Shown: piece by piece, positions 1 through 9,075 of the stretch
How positions within the stretch are numbered: the first letter of the stretch is position 1
Layout: each line of letters starts with the position of its first letter
NCBI GenBank assembly: GCA_018101195.1
Contig: JACDQH010000003.1
Span: 124,001-188,000, forward strand
Length of the DNA stretch: 64,000 nucleotides
Source of the DNA: Rickettsiaceae bacterium H1
Lineage (GTDB): Bacteria > Pseudomonadota > Alphaproteobacteria > Rickettsiales > Anaplasmataceae
Direction: 5' to 3'
The notes under the pieces: generated by a model
Databases searched by the model: none
The model's input: the letters and a program-made list of their open reading frames with translations, nothing else
What the model was told of the DNA's origin: nothing
Program-made: the position numbers and the translations under genes

Positions 1-1
1 A

Positions 2-283
2 GCATTACCTATCGAATGCGGAGTGGGAACAACGGGTTCTGTTGCTGCATGTCTTTTAGATAGCCATTCTATTGCCATACCAGCAAAAGCGCTTGGTGGA
101 ATATCGGGAACGTTATTATGCTGTTTTTTCACTAATTGCATTTGTATGATGAAACATAATAAATGCTATAGTTGGGTTCCTTGTTGCGGAGATAAGACAG
201 GTAATGAAGCTACTCCGAATACCAAAGTCAGTGAACAAGAAGCGATAACCCAACAACCGCGCAGCACTTCCAGAATTAATTGA
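2..283 (+). CDS. hypothetical membrane protein, 5' end outside window
   Basis: The reading frame is open to the left edge, so the start lies outside the window; a GTG at 23 is in frame but need not be the start. About 94 residues are visible. They contain a hydrophobic segment ending in a cysteine-rich patch (CCFFTNCICMM), a second CC pair (VPCCGDK) and a polar tail. This looks like the C-terminal end of a small membrane protein. I do not recognise the family. Confidence 0.5.
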   Translation, partial: ALPIECGVGTTGSVAACLLDSHSIAIPAKALGGISGTLLCCFFTNCICMMKHNKCYSWVPCCGDKTGNEATPNTKVSEQEAITQQPRSTSRIN

Positions 284-439
284 TTCTCATCATTATTTAA
301 GGTAATATTTGTGTAGTATACTTTCAATAAGAGAGTTGCTACACAAAGCTAAAAATTTTTTACATGGCATATCACATAAGTAATAAAATTAAAACGATTT
401 GCTGCTACGATGTTTCACAAAAGACATCAAGGAGCAAAA

Positions 440-847
440 ATGCACCAAAATTATGATCTGAATTTTCAAAGTGAGCAACTCAGGTTACAACATAACAAGC
501 GTCAAGCAAAATTACAACTTAAGAAAAACAAAGAAAGTGAATGCTGCGCAAAAATAATTTGTTTTTTCCCGAAAATTACTTGGCAACTCGCCACAGGTTT
601 TAACTACCCGGGAAAATTTTTTATCGGTTACGGAGCGTTATCAATTTTTTTTATCACGTTAGGAATAGCACTAAACCTAGCAAATCAAGATTTAAAAGGT
701 AATACAGTAGGCACTCAATTATTCATTACCGGATTGTTTATTGTTGTTCCTACTTTGTTATCAGCAAGTAATTGGTTGTACCGAAAATGCTGCACTTCAT
801 TGGATGAAGTAAAAGCGGAAAGTACATTAGTGAATCAAAAAAATTAA
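440..847 (+). CDS. hypothetical two-TM membrane protein
   Basis: Unknown protein. An upstream ATG at 410 is in frame, but the ATG at 440 has a good ribosome binding site (AAGGAG five bases before it), so I chose 440, giving 135 residues. The N-terminal third is polar and rich in Lys, Gln and Asn. It is followed by two hydrophobic helices at about residues 65-85 and 98-120, with CC pairs before the first (ESECCAK) and after the second (YRKCCTS). The charged Lys/Gln-rich start suggests a cytoplasmic N-terminus. No family recognised. Confidence 0.55.
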   Translation: MHQNYDLNFQSEQLRLQHNKRQAKLQLKKNKESECCAKIICFFPKITWQLATGFNYPGKFFIGYGALSIFFITLGIALNLANQDLKGNTVGTQLFITGLFIVVPTLLSASNWLYRKCCTSLDEVKAESTLVNQKN

Positions 848-927
848 AAAATGCATGATAACATTCCTTAATTTTTATTGACCGCTAAAGAAACCCGGAA
901 TAGAATTCTAGGTTTAACTTAGCTTAT

Positions 928-1380
928 ATGATCAACAGCTTAAATAAAGTAACATTAATAGGACGCTTAGGCAAAGATCCCGAAATCAGAACAATGCAAG
1001 ATTCAAGACAATTGGCAGCTTTTTCCGTTGCAACATCAGAATCATGGATTGACAAAAATACGAACGAAAGAGTTGAAAAAACAGATTGGCATAACATAGT
1101 AATTTTCAATGAAAAATTAGTGCCAATTGCACAAAATTATTTACACAAAGGTTCCAAGGTTTATATTGAAGGATCACTAAAAACAAGAAAATGGACGGAT
1201 AGCAACGGAAACGACCGTTACACTACGGAAATAGTATTACAATTCAATCCAACATTGATAGTGCTTGACAATAAAAATGATACTAATGATACCGGCAGCA
1301 AAAAAGAATTGCCAGGTGAATCACAACATCAAGAATTCAAAGAAGACGAAGAATTAATCGACGATGAAATTCCCTTCTAA
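928..1380 (+). CDS. ssb: single-stranded DNA-binding protein
   Basis: Binds and protects single-stranded DNA in replication, repair and recombination. The first ~110 residues form the OB fold, with the typical opening NKVTLIGRLGKDPEIR, the WHNIVIF strand and the segment GSKVYIEGSLKTRKW. An acidic linker follows, and the protein ends in DDEIPF, the conserved acidic tip that recruits partner proteins. Length (150 aa) is normal. It stands alone in its orientation block with no obvious ribosome binding site. Confidence 0.97.
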   Translation: MINSLNKVTLIGRLGKDPEIRTMQDSRQLAAFSVATSESWIDKNTNERVEKTDWHNIVIFNEKLVPIAQNYLHKGSKVYIEGSLKTRKWTDSNGNDRYTTEIVLQFNPTLIVLDNKNDTNDTGSKKELPGESQHQEFKEDEELIDDEIPF

Positions 1381-1421
1381 AATTCAATAATAAAAGAATC
1401 TTTAACAAAATTAACGGCTTG

Positions 1422-1445
1422 TAATACTTAAATTTGCAAGTATTA
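1422..1445. repeat. AT-rich inverted repeat between ssb and the symporter gene
   Basis: Perfect 8-base arms TAATACTT and AAGTATTA are separated by an 8-base loop. It lies 42 bases after the ssb stop and 45 bases before the symporter start. There is no T-run behind it, so an intrinsic terminator is not supported; a weak hairpin or operator is possible. Confidence 0.3.
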
Positions 1446-1490
1446 AGTTATAAGGTTATGATTCATGGTTAATTTATATAAATAAACAGG

Positions 1491-2639
1491 ATGAGGTCAC
1501 CCTTACTGTTATTATTCATCGTAGCTCTATCTTTGCTATTTCATTCATATCTACCTATATCGGTAAAATCTTTTTTATACGCATTAAGCCTGTCCGTAAA
1601 AGAATTATTATTATTCATCATACCGTTCATTATTTTCTTTTGTATATTTAACAGCGTTATCAAATTACAAAGTAACGCTGTTAAATTAATGACACTAATA
1701 GTAGCTATGGTTTTTATTTCTAACTTTTTCTCAACTTGGATTGCCTATGGAGTAAGCGAAGTATTCGGCAACACATTAAAACATGCTTCGATATATAATG
1801 ATTTCACAAGTAACGTAAAAGAATTACATCCCTTCTGGGAATTTTCTTTACCGGCTCCGATTAACAGCAAAACCTCTATTATATCAGCACTACTTATCGG
1901 AAGTTTCATAGCATTTTTGGTACCTAAAATAGGTGGAAAGGTTAGTACCGTACTAGTAAAAATAATCGACATCTTTTTATACAAAGCTTTATCACCGATA
2001 ATTCCCATATTTATCATCGGTTTCACAATTAAATTAGCACACGATCAAGTATTATTTTCAGTAATAAAACATTACTCGTTCATATTTTTAATTATTTTCG
2101 GAAGTTCCGTATCTTACATACTGGTATGGCACCTAATAATTCTTAGGTGCGAAAAAATTTGGATTGCATTACGCAACCTGATTCTTCCCCTCTTTACGGG
2201 TTTTAGCACTATGTCAAGCATGATTGCAATGCCTCTACTTATTATGGCAGTAGAGAAAAACGTTAAGGAAAAAAAAATAGTAAATGCAATCATACCTTCA
2301 ATAACAAATTTTCACCTCATCGGTGATTGTTTTGCCATTCCGATACTCGCACTAACTATTATCAACACTTTTAATCCCACTCCTCTTAACATATATCAAT
2401 ATCTAATGTTCTCGATTTATTTCATAACAGCAAAATTTGCAGTAGTGGCAGTTCCCGGCGGAGGAATATTAGTAATGCTGCCAATATTGAAATCTACCAT
2501 GGGATTTAGCGACGCTATGCTTTCGCTAATTACAATTCTTTATATTATATTTGACAGCATTATTACACCGATTAATATTTTCGGAAATAGCGCATTTTCT
2601 ATGCTCACTATTAAAATTTACAATAAATTATCCAACTAA
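1491..2639 (+). CDS. dicarboxylate/amino acid:cation symporter (SDF/DAACS family)
   Basis: Inner-membrane secondary transporter that takes up C4-dicarboxylates or acidic amino acids with H+ or Na+ (GltP/DctA type). The 382 residues are hydrophobic throughout, with about eight membrane spans. Family signatures are visible late in the protein: the Gly-rich stretch AVPGGGILVMLPIL (tip of hairpin 2) and DSIITPINIFGNSA, the TM8 substrate-binding region. An intracellular bacterium would use it to import host metabolites. The exact substrate cannot be told from sequence. The protein is slightly shorter than E. coli GltP (437 aa). Confidence 0.85.
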   Translation: MRSPLLLLFIVALSLLFHSYLPISVKSFLYALSLSVKELLLFIIPFIIFFCIFNSVIKLQSNAVKLMTLIVAMVFISNFFSTWIAYGVSEVFGNTLKHASIYNDFTSNVKELHPFWEFSLPAPINSKTSIISALLIGSFIAFLVPKIGGKVSTVLVKIIDIFLYKALSPIIPIFIIGFTIKLAHDQVLFSVIKHYSFIFLIIFGSSVSYILVWHLIILRCEKIWIALRNLILPLFTGFSTMSSMIAMPLLIMAVEKNVKEKKIVNAIIPSITNFHLIGDCFAIPILALTIINTFNPTPLNIYQYLMFSIYFITAKFAVVAVPGGGILVMLPILKSTMGFSDAMLSLITILYIIFDSIITPINIFGNSAFSMLTIKIYNKLSN

Positions 2640-2742
2640 GAGTAGTGATTAAATTATAAAATCACACAAATTTAACTTTATAATAAGAATTTTTTGTCAC
2701 ATTTTACTATATTAACTAATTTATTAAAAATAAATACAATTA

Positions 2743-3336
2743 ATGATAAATAATAAATATTATGTCACATCGGGTGTTTTTTTTACTTTGGGAATATGTG
2801 CTTTTAAAATTCTTGATACTCTACCAGAATTTTTGCCGAATCAAACTCAATTCTATTATAAGTTGTTACCCTATAACTATATTTTTAAATGGTGTAGTTT
2901 TGTGCTATTTGCTGTTGCTTTGACGTTTCTTATTAAAGGTAATAAAAAAAATCCACTCATTACATCCACACTTAATCAAAAAGAAATTGAAAATATAATA
3001 TCAACTCTTGAATCATATAACAATTTAACGCTAATCAGAGATACCATTGAAGATAATCAAACATGTGAAGGATTTATACCGCAATTTGACGATCTAGTAA
3101 TACTCTATACTCTTAAAAGAAAAATAACTAAAAATTTAGAGCAAATAAATGCGACAAAAAATCCTACTATTATACAATTACTAAAACAATATGAAGAAGC
3201 ATTAAACCAAGCTATCAAAACACGAAATCAGCTTAATTCTGACCTATCAAAAACCAATTGCAAAATTCCATTAAAAAAATCTTTCAGCTATCCTAATATT
3301 AGCCGGTTAAACGCTGGTGATAATAAAGTAATATAA
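2743..3336 (+). CDS. hypothetical membrane protein with polar C-terminal domain
   Basis: Unknown 197-residue protein. Two hydrophobic segments at about residues 6-24 and 44-65 are followed by a polar, probably helical region (about 75-185) rich in Lys, Gln, Asn and Thr, with coiled-coil-like stretches around the LLKQYEEALNQAIKTRNQL segment. The predicted shape is a membrane-anchored cytoplasmic or periplasmic helical domain. It sits alone between the symporter and the EAL gene, transcribed in the same direction. No family recognised. Confidence 0.55.
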   Translation: MINNKYYVTSGVFFTLGICAFKILDTLPEFLPNQTQFYYKLLPYNYIFKWCSFVLFAVALTFLIKGNKKNPLITSTLNQKEIENIISTLESYNNLTLIRDTIEDNQTCEGFIPQFDDLVILYTLKRKITKNLEQINATKNPTIIQLLKQYEEALNQAIKTRNQLNSDLSKTNCKIPLKKSFSYPNISRLNAGDNKVI

Positions 3337-3413
3337 TAATTAATTACTGCTTTAAAACTAATTTTACTCTACTGTGTTCTTTATTCAAGAATATGTTACT
3401 AATACTTGAATGA

Positions 3414-4508
3414 ATGTATTTTAGTAACCAAGGTGTGACTCAAGCAGCAAAATACCTTAAAAAAGGAATACTTTATCTACTAAAAGTTGATAACTTCTCT
3501 TTATTTCTAAAAGAAATAAACTTTGATAGATACAATAAGATAATTAATAATTTGAAAGATCAGATTATTCAAAGTACACAATGTTACGCCTTAGAAATTA
3601 ATCACGATAAATTTTGGATTATTTCGGAATCAAACATAAAACAAGACCTAAACAAAATTATAAAGAAATATAACCTTGAAAAAAAGATCTACTTTTCGAT
3701 CAAAATCGAATCGATGAAATTTACTCAAAATGATAATATCGAAAAATTACAATACCAAATACTCGCACAAATTGAACCTACCAAGCAAATTCCGGAGAGA
3801 AAAAAAATATATGACTTATATGAATCGATAAATAATAAAAAATTATCTATAGCTTTACAACCGATAGTTGATAATAATCAAAATACATATTGTCACGAGT
3901 GTTTACTAAGAACTAATAATCGTTTTTTTTCTTCTACTTCCGAAGTCATTAATATTGCCGAACATCACGAGTTAATTCTTTCACTTGACGAATACATATT
4001 GGAGTTAGTAATTGAAAAAATAAAAAAGAATAAAGATTTAATACTAAGTATCAACATTTCTTGTAACAGTATTAACAATACAAATTGGTTACAAAATTTT
4101 ATAAACAATATCGAAAAGCATAAAATATCTGAAAACCTAATAGTAGAAGTTACCGAAACAACAATAAAACGTAATTATACTAGATTTACAAGATTTATAA
4201 ACGAAATGCACAAAATAGGAGTAAAAGTTTCACTTGACGATTTTGGTAGCGGATACACTTCTTTTGTACAATTAACATCACTTAATATAGATTTTGTAAA
4301 AATAGACGGCTCATTTATAAAAAATTTAATTTACAATAAAGCAAGCGAATTATTTATTAAATCGGTAACAGAAATAGCGCACAGTTTAGGAATCAAAACA
4401 ATTGCGGAATGTGTAGAAAATCAAGAAATAGCAAATATTCTTAAAAGTTGGGGAACGGATTATTTACAAGGTTTTTATTTTGGTAAACCTTGCTTGACTT
4501 TAACATAA
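3414..4508 (+). CDS. EAL-domain c-di-GMP phosphodiesterase with degenerate GGDEF-like N-terminus
   Basis: Predicted to hydrolyse the second messenger cyclic di-GMP. The EAL domain spans about residues 130-360 and keeps the catalytic set: E162 in ECLLR (Ala to Cys variant of EALLR), N214 in NIS, E248 in EVTE, the D275-D276 pair in LDDFGSGY, K297 in VKID, E332 in AECVE and Q352 in LQGFYFGKP. It therefore looks active. The first ~120 residues are weakly GGDEF-like in layout (VDNFSLFLKEIN) but have no GGDEF motif, so they may be a dead cyclase or sensory domain. There is no transmembrane segment. Its last codons overlap the left edge of the aphA duplication. Confidence 0.9.
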   Translation: MYFSNQGVTQAAKYLKKGILYLLKVDNFSLFLKEINFDRYNKIINNLKDQIIQSTQCYALEINHDKFWIISESNIKQDLNKIIKKYNLEKKIYFSIKIESMKFTQNDNIEKLQYQILAQIEPTKQIPERKKIYDLYESINNKKLSIALQPIVDNNQNTYCHECLLRTNNRFFSSTSEVINIAEHHELILSLDEYILELVIEKIKKNKDLILSINISCNSINNTNWLQNFINNIEKHKISENLIVEVTETTIKRNYTRFTRFINEMHKIGVKVSLDDFGSGYTSFVQLTSLNIDFVKIDGSFIKNLIYNKASELFIKSVTEIAHSLGIKTIAECVENQEIANILKSWGTDYLQGFYFGKPCLTLT

Positions 4509-4521
4509 TAAAGCTTATCAT
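4494..4521 (+). promoter_or_regulatory. putative sigma70 promoter of aphA copy 1
   Basis: TTGACT (5/6 to the -35 consensus), a 16-base spacer, then TATCAT (5/6 to the -10 consensus). The -35 lies inside the final codons of the EAL gene. It is followed by a strong AGGAGG ribosome binding site before the ATG at 4562. Confidence 0.45.
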
Positions 4522-4561
4522 GTAAAATAATTGTTATGTTTTTCAAAAATGAGGAGGAAAA

Positions 4562-5182
4562 ATGTCGATTAAGCAAATTCTTGTTTTTACTTACTTTTTT
4601 ATTTTCGATTAACGTAAATGCCAATGATATTACCGTAAATGACATCAAACGGTCTTTAGCTGACATGCCAAGTATCAATGTCGGTATATCGACGATACGG
4701 TTTTATTTTCCAGTCCCGGTTTTTATTACCATACTAAACGTTTATGTAAAGGCAATATTCTAATATGCATAGGTAGAAATGATTTTTGGGAATCCGTTAA
4801 TAACTCAGATCAGTATAGTTTACCTAAAAAAATCGGATTTCAATTAATTAAAATGCATCAAGAACGCGGTGATAACATATATTTTATTACGGCGAGAAGT
4901 AATCCTTCGAAAGCAAAAAATGATCTTAAAGATTTGTTAAAAAAAACGTTTGAAATAAAAAAAATGAATGAAGTTATATTTACCGGAATATTAGAAGATA
5001 AAATAAAGCCTATTAAAGAAAATGATATAAAAATTTATTATGGTGATTCGGATAGCGATATGCGAGATGCTATCGCAGCAGGTGTAAGACCAATTAGGGT
5101 AATGAGAGCAAATTCAATAAATCACTTGCCGTTTACTTTAGGTGCGTTTAATGAAGAAGTATTATCAAATTCGGAAGCATAA
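4562..5182 (+). pseudogene. aphA: aphA copy 1, frameshifted class B acid phosphatase
   Basis: Compared with the intact neighbour, this copy has one extra base just after the start (AAGCAAATTC against AAGAAATTC, near 4574) and a 4-base deletion at the first catalytic motif (near 4685, where copy 2 reads GGTTTCGATATC). Translation from 4562 stops after 16 residues. The deletion removes part of the DxDDT nucleophile motif. Downstream the frame is open and still encodes FITARS-type and YGDSDSDM motifs to the stop at 5182. An ATG at 4536 happens to restore the signal-peptide frame but runs into the second indel. Inactive as an enzyme. Confidence 0.88.
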
Positions 5183-5217
5183 AAAGACCTAATTATTATA
5201 AATTAACGAATGTTTGC

Positions 5218-5245
5218 TTGACTTCAACATAATAAAGCTTAATAT
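5218..5245 (+). promoter_or_regulatory. putative promoter of aphA copy 2 (duplicated)
   Basis: The duplicated version of the copy 1 promoter: TTGACT, 16-base spacer, TAATAT (4/6). The -10 is weaker than in copy 1 (TATCAT). An AGGAGG ribosome binding site precedes the ATG at 5286. Confidence 0.4.
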
Positions 5246-5285
5246 GTAAAATAATTGTTATATTTTTCAAAAATGAGGAGGAAAA

Positions 5286-5915
5286 ATGTCGATTAAGAAA
5301 TTCTTGTTTTTACTTACTTTTTTATTTTCGATTAACGTAAATGCCAATGGCAATGATATTACCATAAATGACATCAAACTGTCTTTAGCTGATACGCCAA
5401 GTATTAATGTCGGTTTCGATATCGACGATACGGTCTTATTTTCCAGCCCCGGTTTTTATTACCATACTAAACGTTTATGTGGAGGCAATATTATAGAATG
5501 CATAAATAGAAATGATTTTTGGGAATCCGTTAATAGCTCGGATCAATATAGTTTACCTAAAAAAATCGGGTTTCAATTAATTAAAATGCATCAAGAACGC
5601 GGTGACAAGATATATTTTATCACGGCAAGAAAGAATCCTTCAAAAAACGAAAAAGTTACAAGTTTGTTAAAAGAAACGTTTAATATAAGAAAAATGAATA
5701 AAGTTATATTTACCGGAATATCAGAAGGTAAAGTAAAATCTATTAAAGACAATGATATAAAAATCTATTATGGTGATTCGGATGGCGATATACAAGATGC
5801 TAACGAAGCAGGTGCAAGACCAATTAGGGTAATGAGAGCAAGAAATTCAATAAATCACTTGCCGTTTACTTTAGGTGCGTTTAATGAAGAAGTATTATTA
5901 AATTCGGACGTATAA
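5286..5915 (+). CDS. aphA: class B acid phosphatase, periplasmic (HAD superfamily IIIB)
   Basis: Non-specific phosphomonoesterase of the AphA type (EC 3.1.3.2), which releases phosphate from nucleotides and other organic phosphates in the periplasm. Residues 1-20 form a signal peptide (hydrophobic core, cleavage near NANA/N). HAD motif 1 is FDIDDT at 44-49 with nucleophile D45 and acid/base D47, followed by the family-typical VLFSSPGFYYHTK. Motif 2 is ITAR, and motif 4 is YGDSDGDI. The tail GAFNEEVLLNS matches the family C-terminus. Length (209 aa) is slightly short of the E. coli protein (237). The AGGAGG ribosome binding site is strong. This is the functional copy of a tandem pair. Confidence 0.93.
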   Translation: MSIKKFLFLLTFLFSINVNANGNDITINDIKLSLADTPSINVGFDIDDTVLFSSPGFYYHTKRLCGGNIIECINRNDFWESVNSSDQYSLPKKIGFQLIKMHQERGDKIYFITARKNPSKNEKVTSLLKETFNIRKMNKVIFTGISEGKVKSIKDNDIKIYYGDSDGDIQDANEAGARPIRVMRARNSINHLPFTLGAFNEEVLLNSDV

Positions 5916-5967
5916 AAAATAACCTAACCATTATAAATTAGCAGAGGAAAATTATTATATAATAATA

Positions 5968-6456
5968 TTAATTTTTATATAAACAAACGACTGCATGTGC
6001 TGCTATCCCTTCTTTTCTACCTAAAAATCCCAGTTTTTCGGTGGTAGTGGCTTTTATGCTAACCGAACCAGAATCAATCTGTAATATTTCGGCTATTCTT
6101 TCTCTCATATCATTCTTATATTCTTTAATTTTAGGCCTTTCACATATTACGGTAATATCCAGATTAGAAATTTCATAACCTTGCTCTACTATAATTTCCT
6201 TAGCTTTTGCTAGAAAAAGTGATGAATCGACATTTTTCCATTTTTGATCACTCGGAGGAAAGTGCTTGCCGATATCACCGCAAGCTACTGCGCCAAGCAT
6301 TGCATCTACTAACGCATGTATTCCCACATCACCATCAGAATGAGCTTCTACCGCATGACTATGAGAAATTTTTAACCCGCAAAGCATTATGAATTTTTCA
6401 CTCGATTCAACAAATTTATGTACGTCATAGCCATGACCGATTCTAACACTTTTCAC
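5968..6456 (-). CDS. ispF: 2-C-methyl-D-erythritol 2,4-cyclodiphosphate synthase
   Basis: Fifth enzyme of the MEP isoprenoid pathway; makes MEcPP from CDP-ME 2-phosphate. Metal ligands D11, H13 (GYDVH) and H47 (in DVGIHALVDA) are present, as are the AHSDGD segment and the C-terminal TTTEKLGFLGRKEGIAA signature. At 162 residues it is full length and not fused to IspD, unlike the bifunctional IspDF of many alphaproteobacteria. It overlaps the end of ispD by 14 bases and is the last gene of the M16-hslV-hslU-ispD-ispF operon. It converges with aphA. Confidence 0.97.
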   Translation of the reverse strand: MKSVRIGHGYDVHKFVESSEKFIMLCGLKISHSHAVEAHSDGDVGIHALVDAMLGAVACGDIGKHFPPSDQKWKNVDSSLFLAKAKEIIVEQGYEISNLDITVICERPKIKEYKNDMRERIAEILQIDSGSVSIKATTTEKLGFLGRKEGIAAHAVVCLYKN

Positions 6457-7102
6457 TTATATCTTCCTTAAATGTAATTTTGATATTACTGTTTTCTCCA
6501 ATGATTATTTTAATCGGTATACCGTATTTGTCTACTATCGCTCCTTCGTCCGTAAAAATTTCACATCTGTTTTTTTCCAGCTTATGACATCTGATAATAT
6601 CGGCAAAATTAAAACCTTGCGGCGTTTGTATTTTTCGCAAGTTATCACGTTTAATATATTTTGTAATTTTTTCAACATTATTTACTGCAACTATGGAATC
6701 GGTAATCCTCAATGCAGGTATAACGGCAAGATTATTTTCAAGCTCATTCACAACTCTGCTAATTAAATCGGTTGAAACAAAAGGTCGAGATCCGTCATGT
6801 ATTAAAACAAATCTCGGTTCATACTCTTCTATTGCCTCCAACCCATTACATACCGAGTCTTGTCGTCTTTTACCCCCAAAAGTTAGCGGTAATAACTTTT
6901 TGTTATCAATATGTCGATAAAGATGTTGATGATTTTTATTAATTACAACTTGTATTCCGTCAATTTTATCGCTTGCAATAAAAGTGCTAATCACACTCTC
7001 CAATATATTATTTCCGCCGATCAAACTTAAATATTGCTTGGGTATTTCATTACCGAATCTAATTCCTTCTCCGCTTGCCAATATCAATGCTATTGTTTCC
7101 AC
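6443..7102 (-). CDS. ispD: 2-C-methyl-D-erythritol 4-phosphate cytidylyltransferase
   Basis: Third MEP pathway enzyme; couples CTP to MEP to give CDP-ME. The nucleotide-binding start ALILASGEGIRFG..PKQY (about 5-24) is a slightly altered form of the usual AAGxGxRxG; then come GGKRRQDSVCNGL, IHDGSRPF and the QTPQGF segment. 219 residues, a standalone enzyme. Starts one base after the hslU stop and overlaps ispF, so translation is probably coupled. Confidence 0.95.
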   Translation of the reverse strand: METIALILASGEGIRFGNEIPKQYLSLIGGNNILESVISTFIASDKIDGIQVVINKNHQHLYRHIDNKKLLPLTFGGKRRQDSVCNGLEAIEEYEPRFVLIHDGSRPFVSTDLISRVVNELENNLAVIPALRITDSIVAVNNVEKITKYIKRDNLRKIQTPQGFNFADIIRCHKLEKNRCEIFTDEGAIVDKYGIPIKIIIGENSNIKITFKEDISEKC

Positions 7103-7103
7103 A

Positions 7104-8546
7104 CTACAATATAAACTTAGAAAGATCGAGTTTTTTAAGTATATTATTTAGCACATTCTTAACATATTTTTCATTTATGGTAAATGAAGAACCTGATTTT
7201 TCCGAAGCATTAAAGCTAATTTCTTCCAGCAATTTTTCCATAATCGTATGTAAACGTCTGGCTCCTATGTTTTCCACTTCGTTATTCAAATTAATTGCAA
7301 TCTCTGCAATTTCTTTCACTCCGTCACCAGTAAATTTTAACTTTACTTTTTCGGTAGCAAGTAGTGCGGAATATTGTTTTAACAAGCTGGATTCGGTATC
7401 TTGCAAAATACTTATCATTGCTTCCTTACTTAACGGACTTAATTCAACCCTAATAGGAAGTCTACCTTGTAATTCCGGTAATAAATCCGAGGGTTTGGCA
7501 AAATGAAATGCACCCGAAGCAATAAACAAAATGTGGTCAGTTTTTACATTACCGTATTTTGTTGCAACGGTAGTGCCTTCTAACAACGGAAGTAAATCGC
7601 GTTGCACTCCTTTTCTACTTACTTCTCCTCTGGCAGAATCAGTAGCGGTATTCTCGGCAATTTTGTCTATTTCGTCTAAAAATATTATACCGTTATTAAT
7701 AACAATATCCAAAGCATCTCTAATTATCTGATCTTCATCAAGCATTTTGTCCATTTCATCATTAATAAGTAGGTTCCATGCCTCTTTTACCTTTACTTTC
7801 TTTTTCCGTGTTTTTTTGTTTCCAGAAAATAACTTACCGATAACATCCCCAACATTCATCACTCCTACTTGCCCGCCATGCATGCCGGGAATATCAAACA
7901 TCGGCATCGAACTGGAACTAGCGCTTTCCCTAACATTAACCGAAACCTCGGCATTATCCAATTTCCCCGCATCTAATTTTTTAGCAAAATTATTCCTAGT
8001 TGCTTTGTGTTGCGAATCTGCTCCAACCAAAGCATCCAATATTCTATCTCTAGCAATTTTTTTTGCCTGCTTTTCAACGGAAGAACGCATATCCCGCCTT
8101 ACCATATCTACTGCAACTTCCACTAAATCACGAATTATCGAATCAACGTCACGACCTACATAACCAATTTCAGTAAATTTTGTCGCTTCTACCTTAATAA
8201 ACGGAGCATTGGATAACTTTGCAAGCCTACGAGCAATTTCGGTTTTTCCTACACCGGTCGGCCCTATCATTAAAATGTTTTTAGGTATAATTTCATCTCG
8301 TAACGGCTGTGGAACCTTACTGCGGCGCCAACGATTTCTTAAGGCGATTGCGACAGCTCTTTTCGCATCGTCTTGGCCTACGATAAAACGATCCAAAGCT
8401 TTTACTACTTCTGTCGGTGTAAAAGATTCGATATTGTAACTATAATCTTTAATTACATTATCGTCACTTTCTCCCTCTTCTTCATCCAAGATTTCATCTT
8501 CATTGAAATCATCATCGTCTAATAATTTACCTTCTTTCTCAGACAT
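7104..8546 (-). CDS. hslU: ATP-dependent protease ATPase subunit HslU (ClpY)
   Basis: AAA+ unfoldase that feeds proteins into the HslV peptidase ring. Walker A GPTGVGKT at 95-102, the pore motif region [13 protein letters not shown], the I-domain insertion (about 175-270), Walker [11 protein letters not shown] and the sensor/arginine region [10 protein letters not shown] and IGARRLHT are all present. The C-terminus LSKFIL matches the family tail that docks into HslV. The first ~40 residues are a very acidic extension not seen in the 443-residue E. coli protein. Transcribed with hslV, whose stop lies just before this start. Confidence 0.98.
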   Translation of the reverse strand: MSEKEGKLLDDDDFNEDEILDEEEGESDDNVIKDYSYNIESFTPTEVVKALDRFIVGQDDAKRAVAIALRNRWRRSKVPQPLRDEIIPKNILMIGPTGVGKTEIARRLAKLSNAPFIKVEATKFTEIGYVGRDVDSIIRDLVEVAVDMVRRDMRSSVEKQAKKIARDRILDALVGADSQHKATRNNFAKKLDAGKLDNAEVSVNVRESASSSSMPMFDIPGMHGGQVGVMNVGDVIGKLFSGNKKTRKKKVKVKEAWNLLINDEMDKMLDEDQIIRDALDIVINNGIIFLDEIDKIAENTATDSARGEVSRKGVQRDLLPLLEGTTVATKYGNVKTDHILFIASGAFHFAKPSDLLPELQGRLPIRVELSPLSKEAMISILQDTESSLLKQYSALLATEKVKLKFTGDGVKEIAEIAINLNNEVENIGARRLHTIMEKLLEEISFNASEKSGSSFTINEKYVKNVLNNILKKLDLSKFIL

Positions 8547-8549
8547 AAT

Positions 8550-9071
8550 TTAACCTATTGTTTCCATAACAAAATTATCATTAGTAAATACACAAATATC
8601 CGATGCGATTTGCATTGATTTTTTTGCAATTTTTTCGACATTCGCGCTCCTAATATCAAATAACGCTCGAGCAGCAGCCAATGCATAATTTCCTCCCGAA
8701 CCTATCGCCGCAATCCTATCTTCAGGCTCAAAAACATCACCGTTACCTGTTATTATCAACGATACTTTGGCATCTGCTACTATCATCATAGCTTCCAGCT
8801 TACGCAAATATTTATCGGTCCTCCAATCTTTTGCCAATTCTACACAAGCGCGCACCAATTGGTTGGGATAAGCTTCAAGTTTGGCTTCCAAACGTTCGAA
8901 TAAAGTAACAGCATCCGCGGTAGCACCAGCAAAACCCGCAATGATATTATCCCCTTTTAACCTTCTGACCTTTCGCGCGGTTTTTTTCATCATAGTGTTA
9001 CCCAGTGATACCTGTCCGTCACCGATCATCACTACTTTGTTATTTTTTGTTAGTGTTAATATGGTAGTCAT
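8550..9071 (-). CDS. hslV: ATP-dependent protease peptidase subunit HslV (ClpQ)
   Basis: Proteasome-like peptidase of the HslUV complex. After removal of Met1 the N-terminal Thr (TTILT) is the nucleophile. Conserved [50 protein letters not shown] and [17 protein letters not shown]-type segments (split here) identify the family. 173 residues, full length. Four bases separate it from the upstream M16 gene and three from hslU. Confidence 0.98.
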   Translation of the reverse strand: MTTILTLTKNNKVVMIGDGQVSLGNTMMKKTARKVRRLKGDNIIAGFAGATADAVTLFERLEAKLEAYPNQLVRACVELAKDWRTDKYLRKLEAMMIVADAKVSLIITGNGDVFEPEDRIAAIGSGGNYALAAARALFDIRSANVEKIAKKSMQIASDICVFTNDNFVMETIG

Positions 9072-9075
9072 AAAA

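Larger units (their letters stand above)
4489..5940 (+). repeat. tandem duplication, unit about 0.72 kb, carrying aphA
   Basis: Two head-to-tail copies are visible, about 4489-5205 and 5213-5940. Each contains the same upstream region (TTGACT, AATAAAGCTT, GAGGAGGAAAA), an aphA reading frame and a matching trailer ending ATTATAAATTA. The left edge includes the last codons and stop of the EAL gene, which reappear as TGCTTGACTTCAACATAA in front of copy 2. That places the duplication breakpoint inside the EAL gene's 3' end. Confidence 0.9.
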
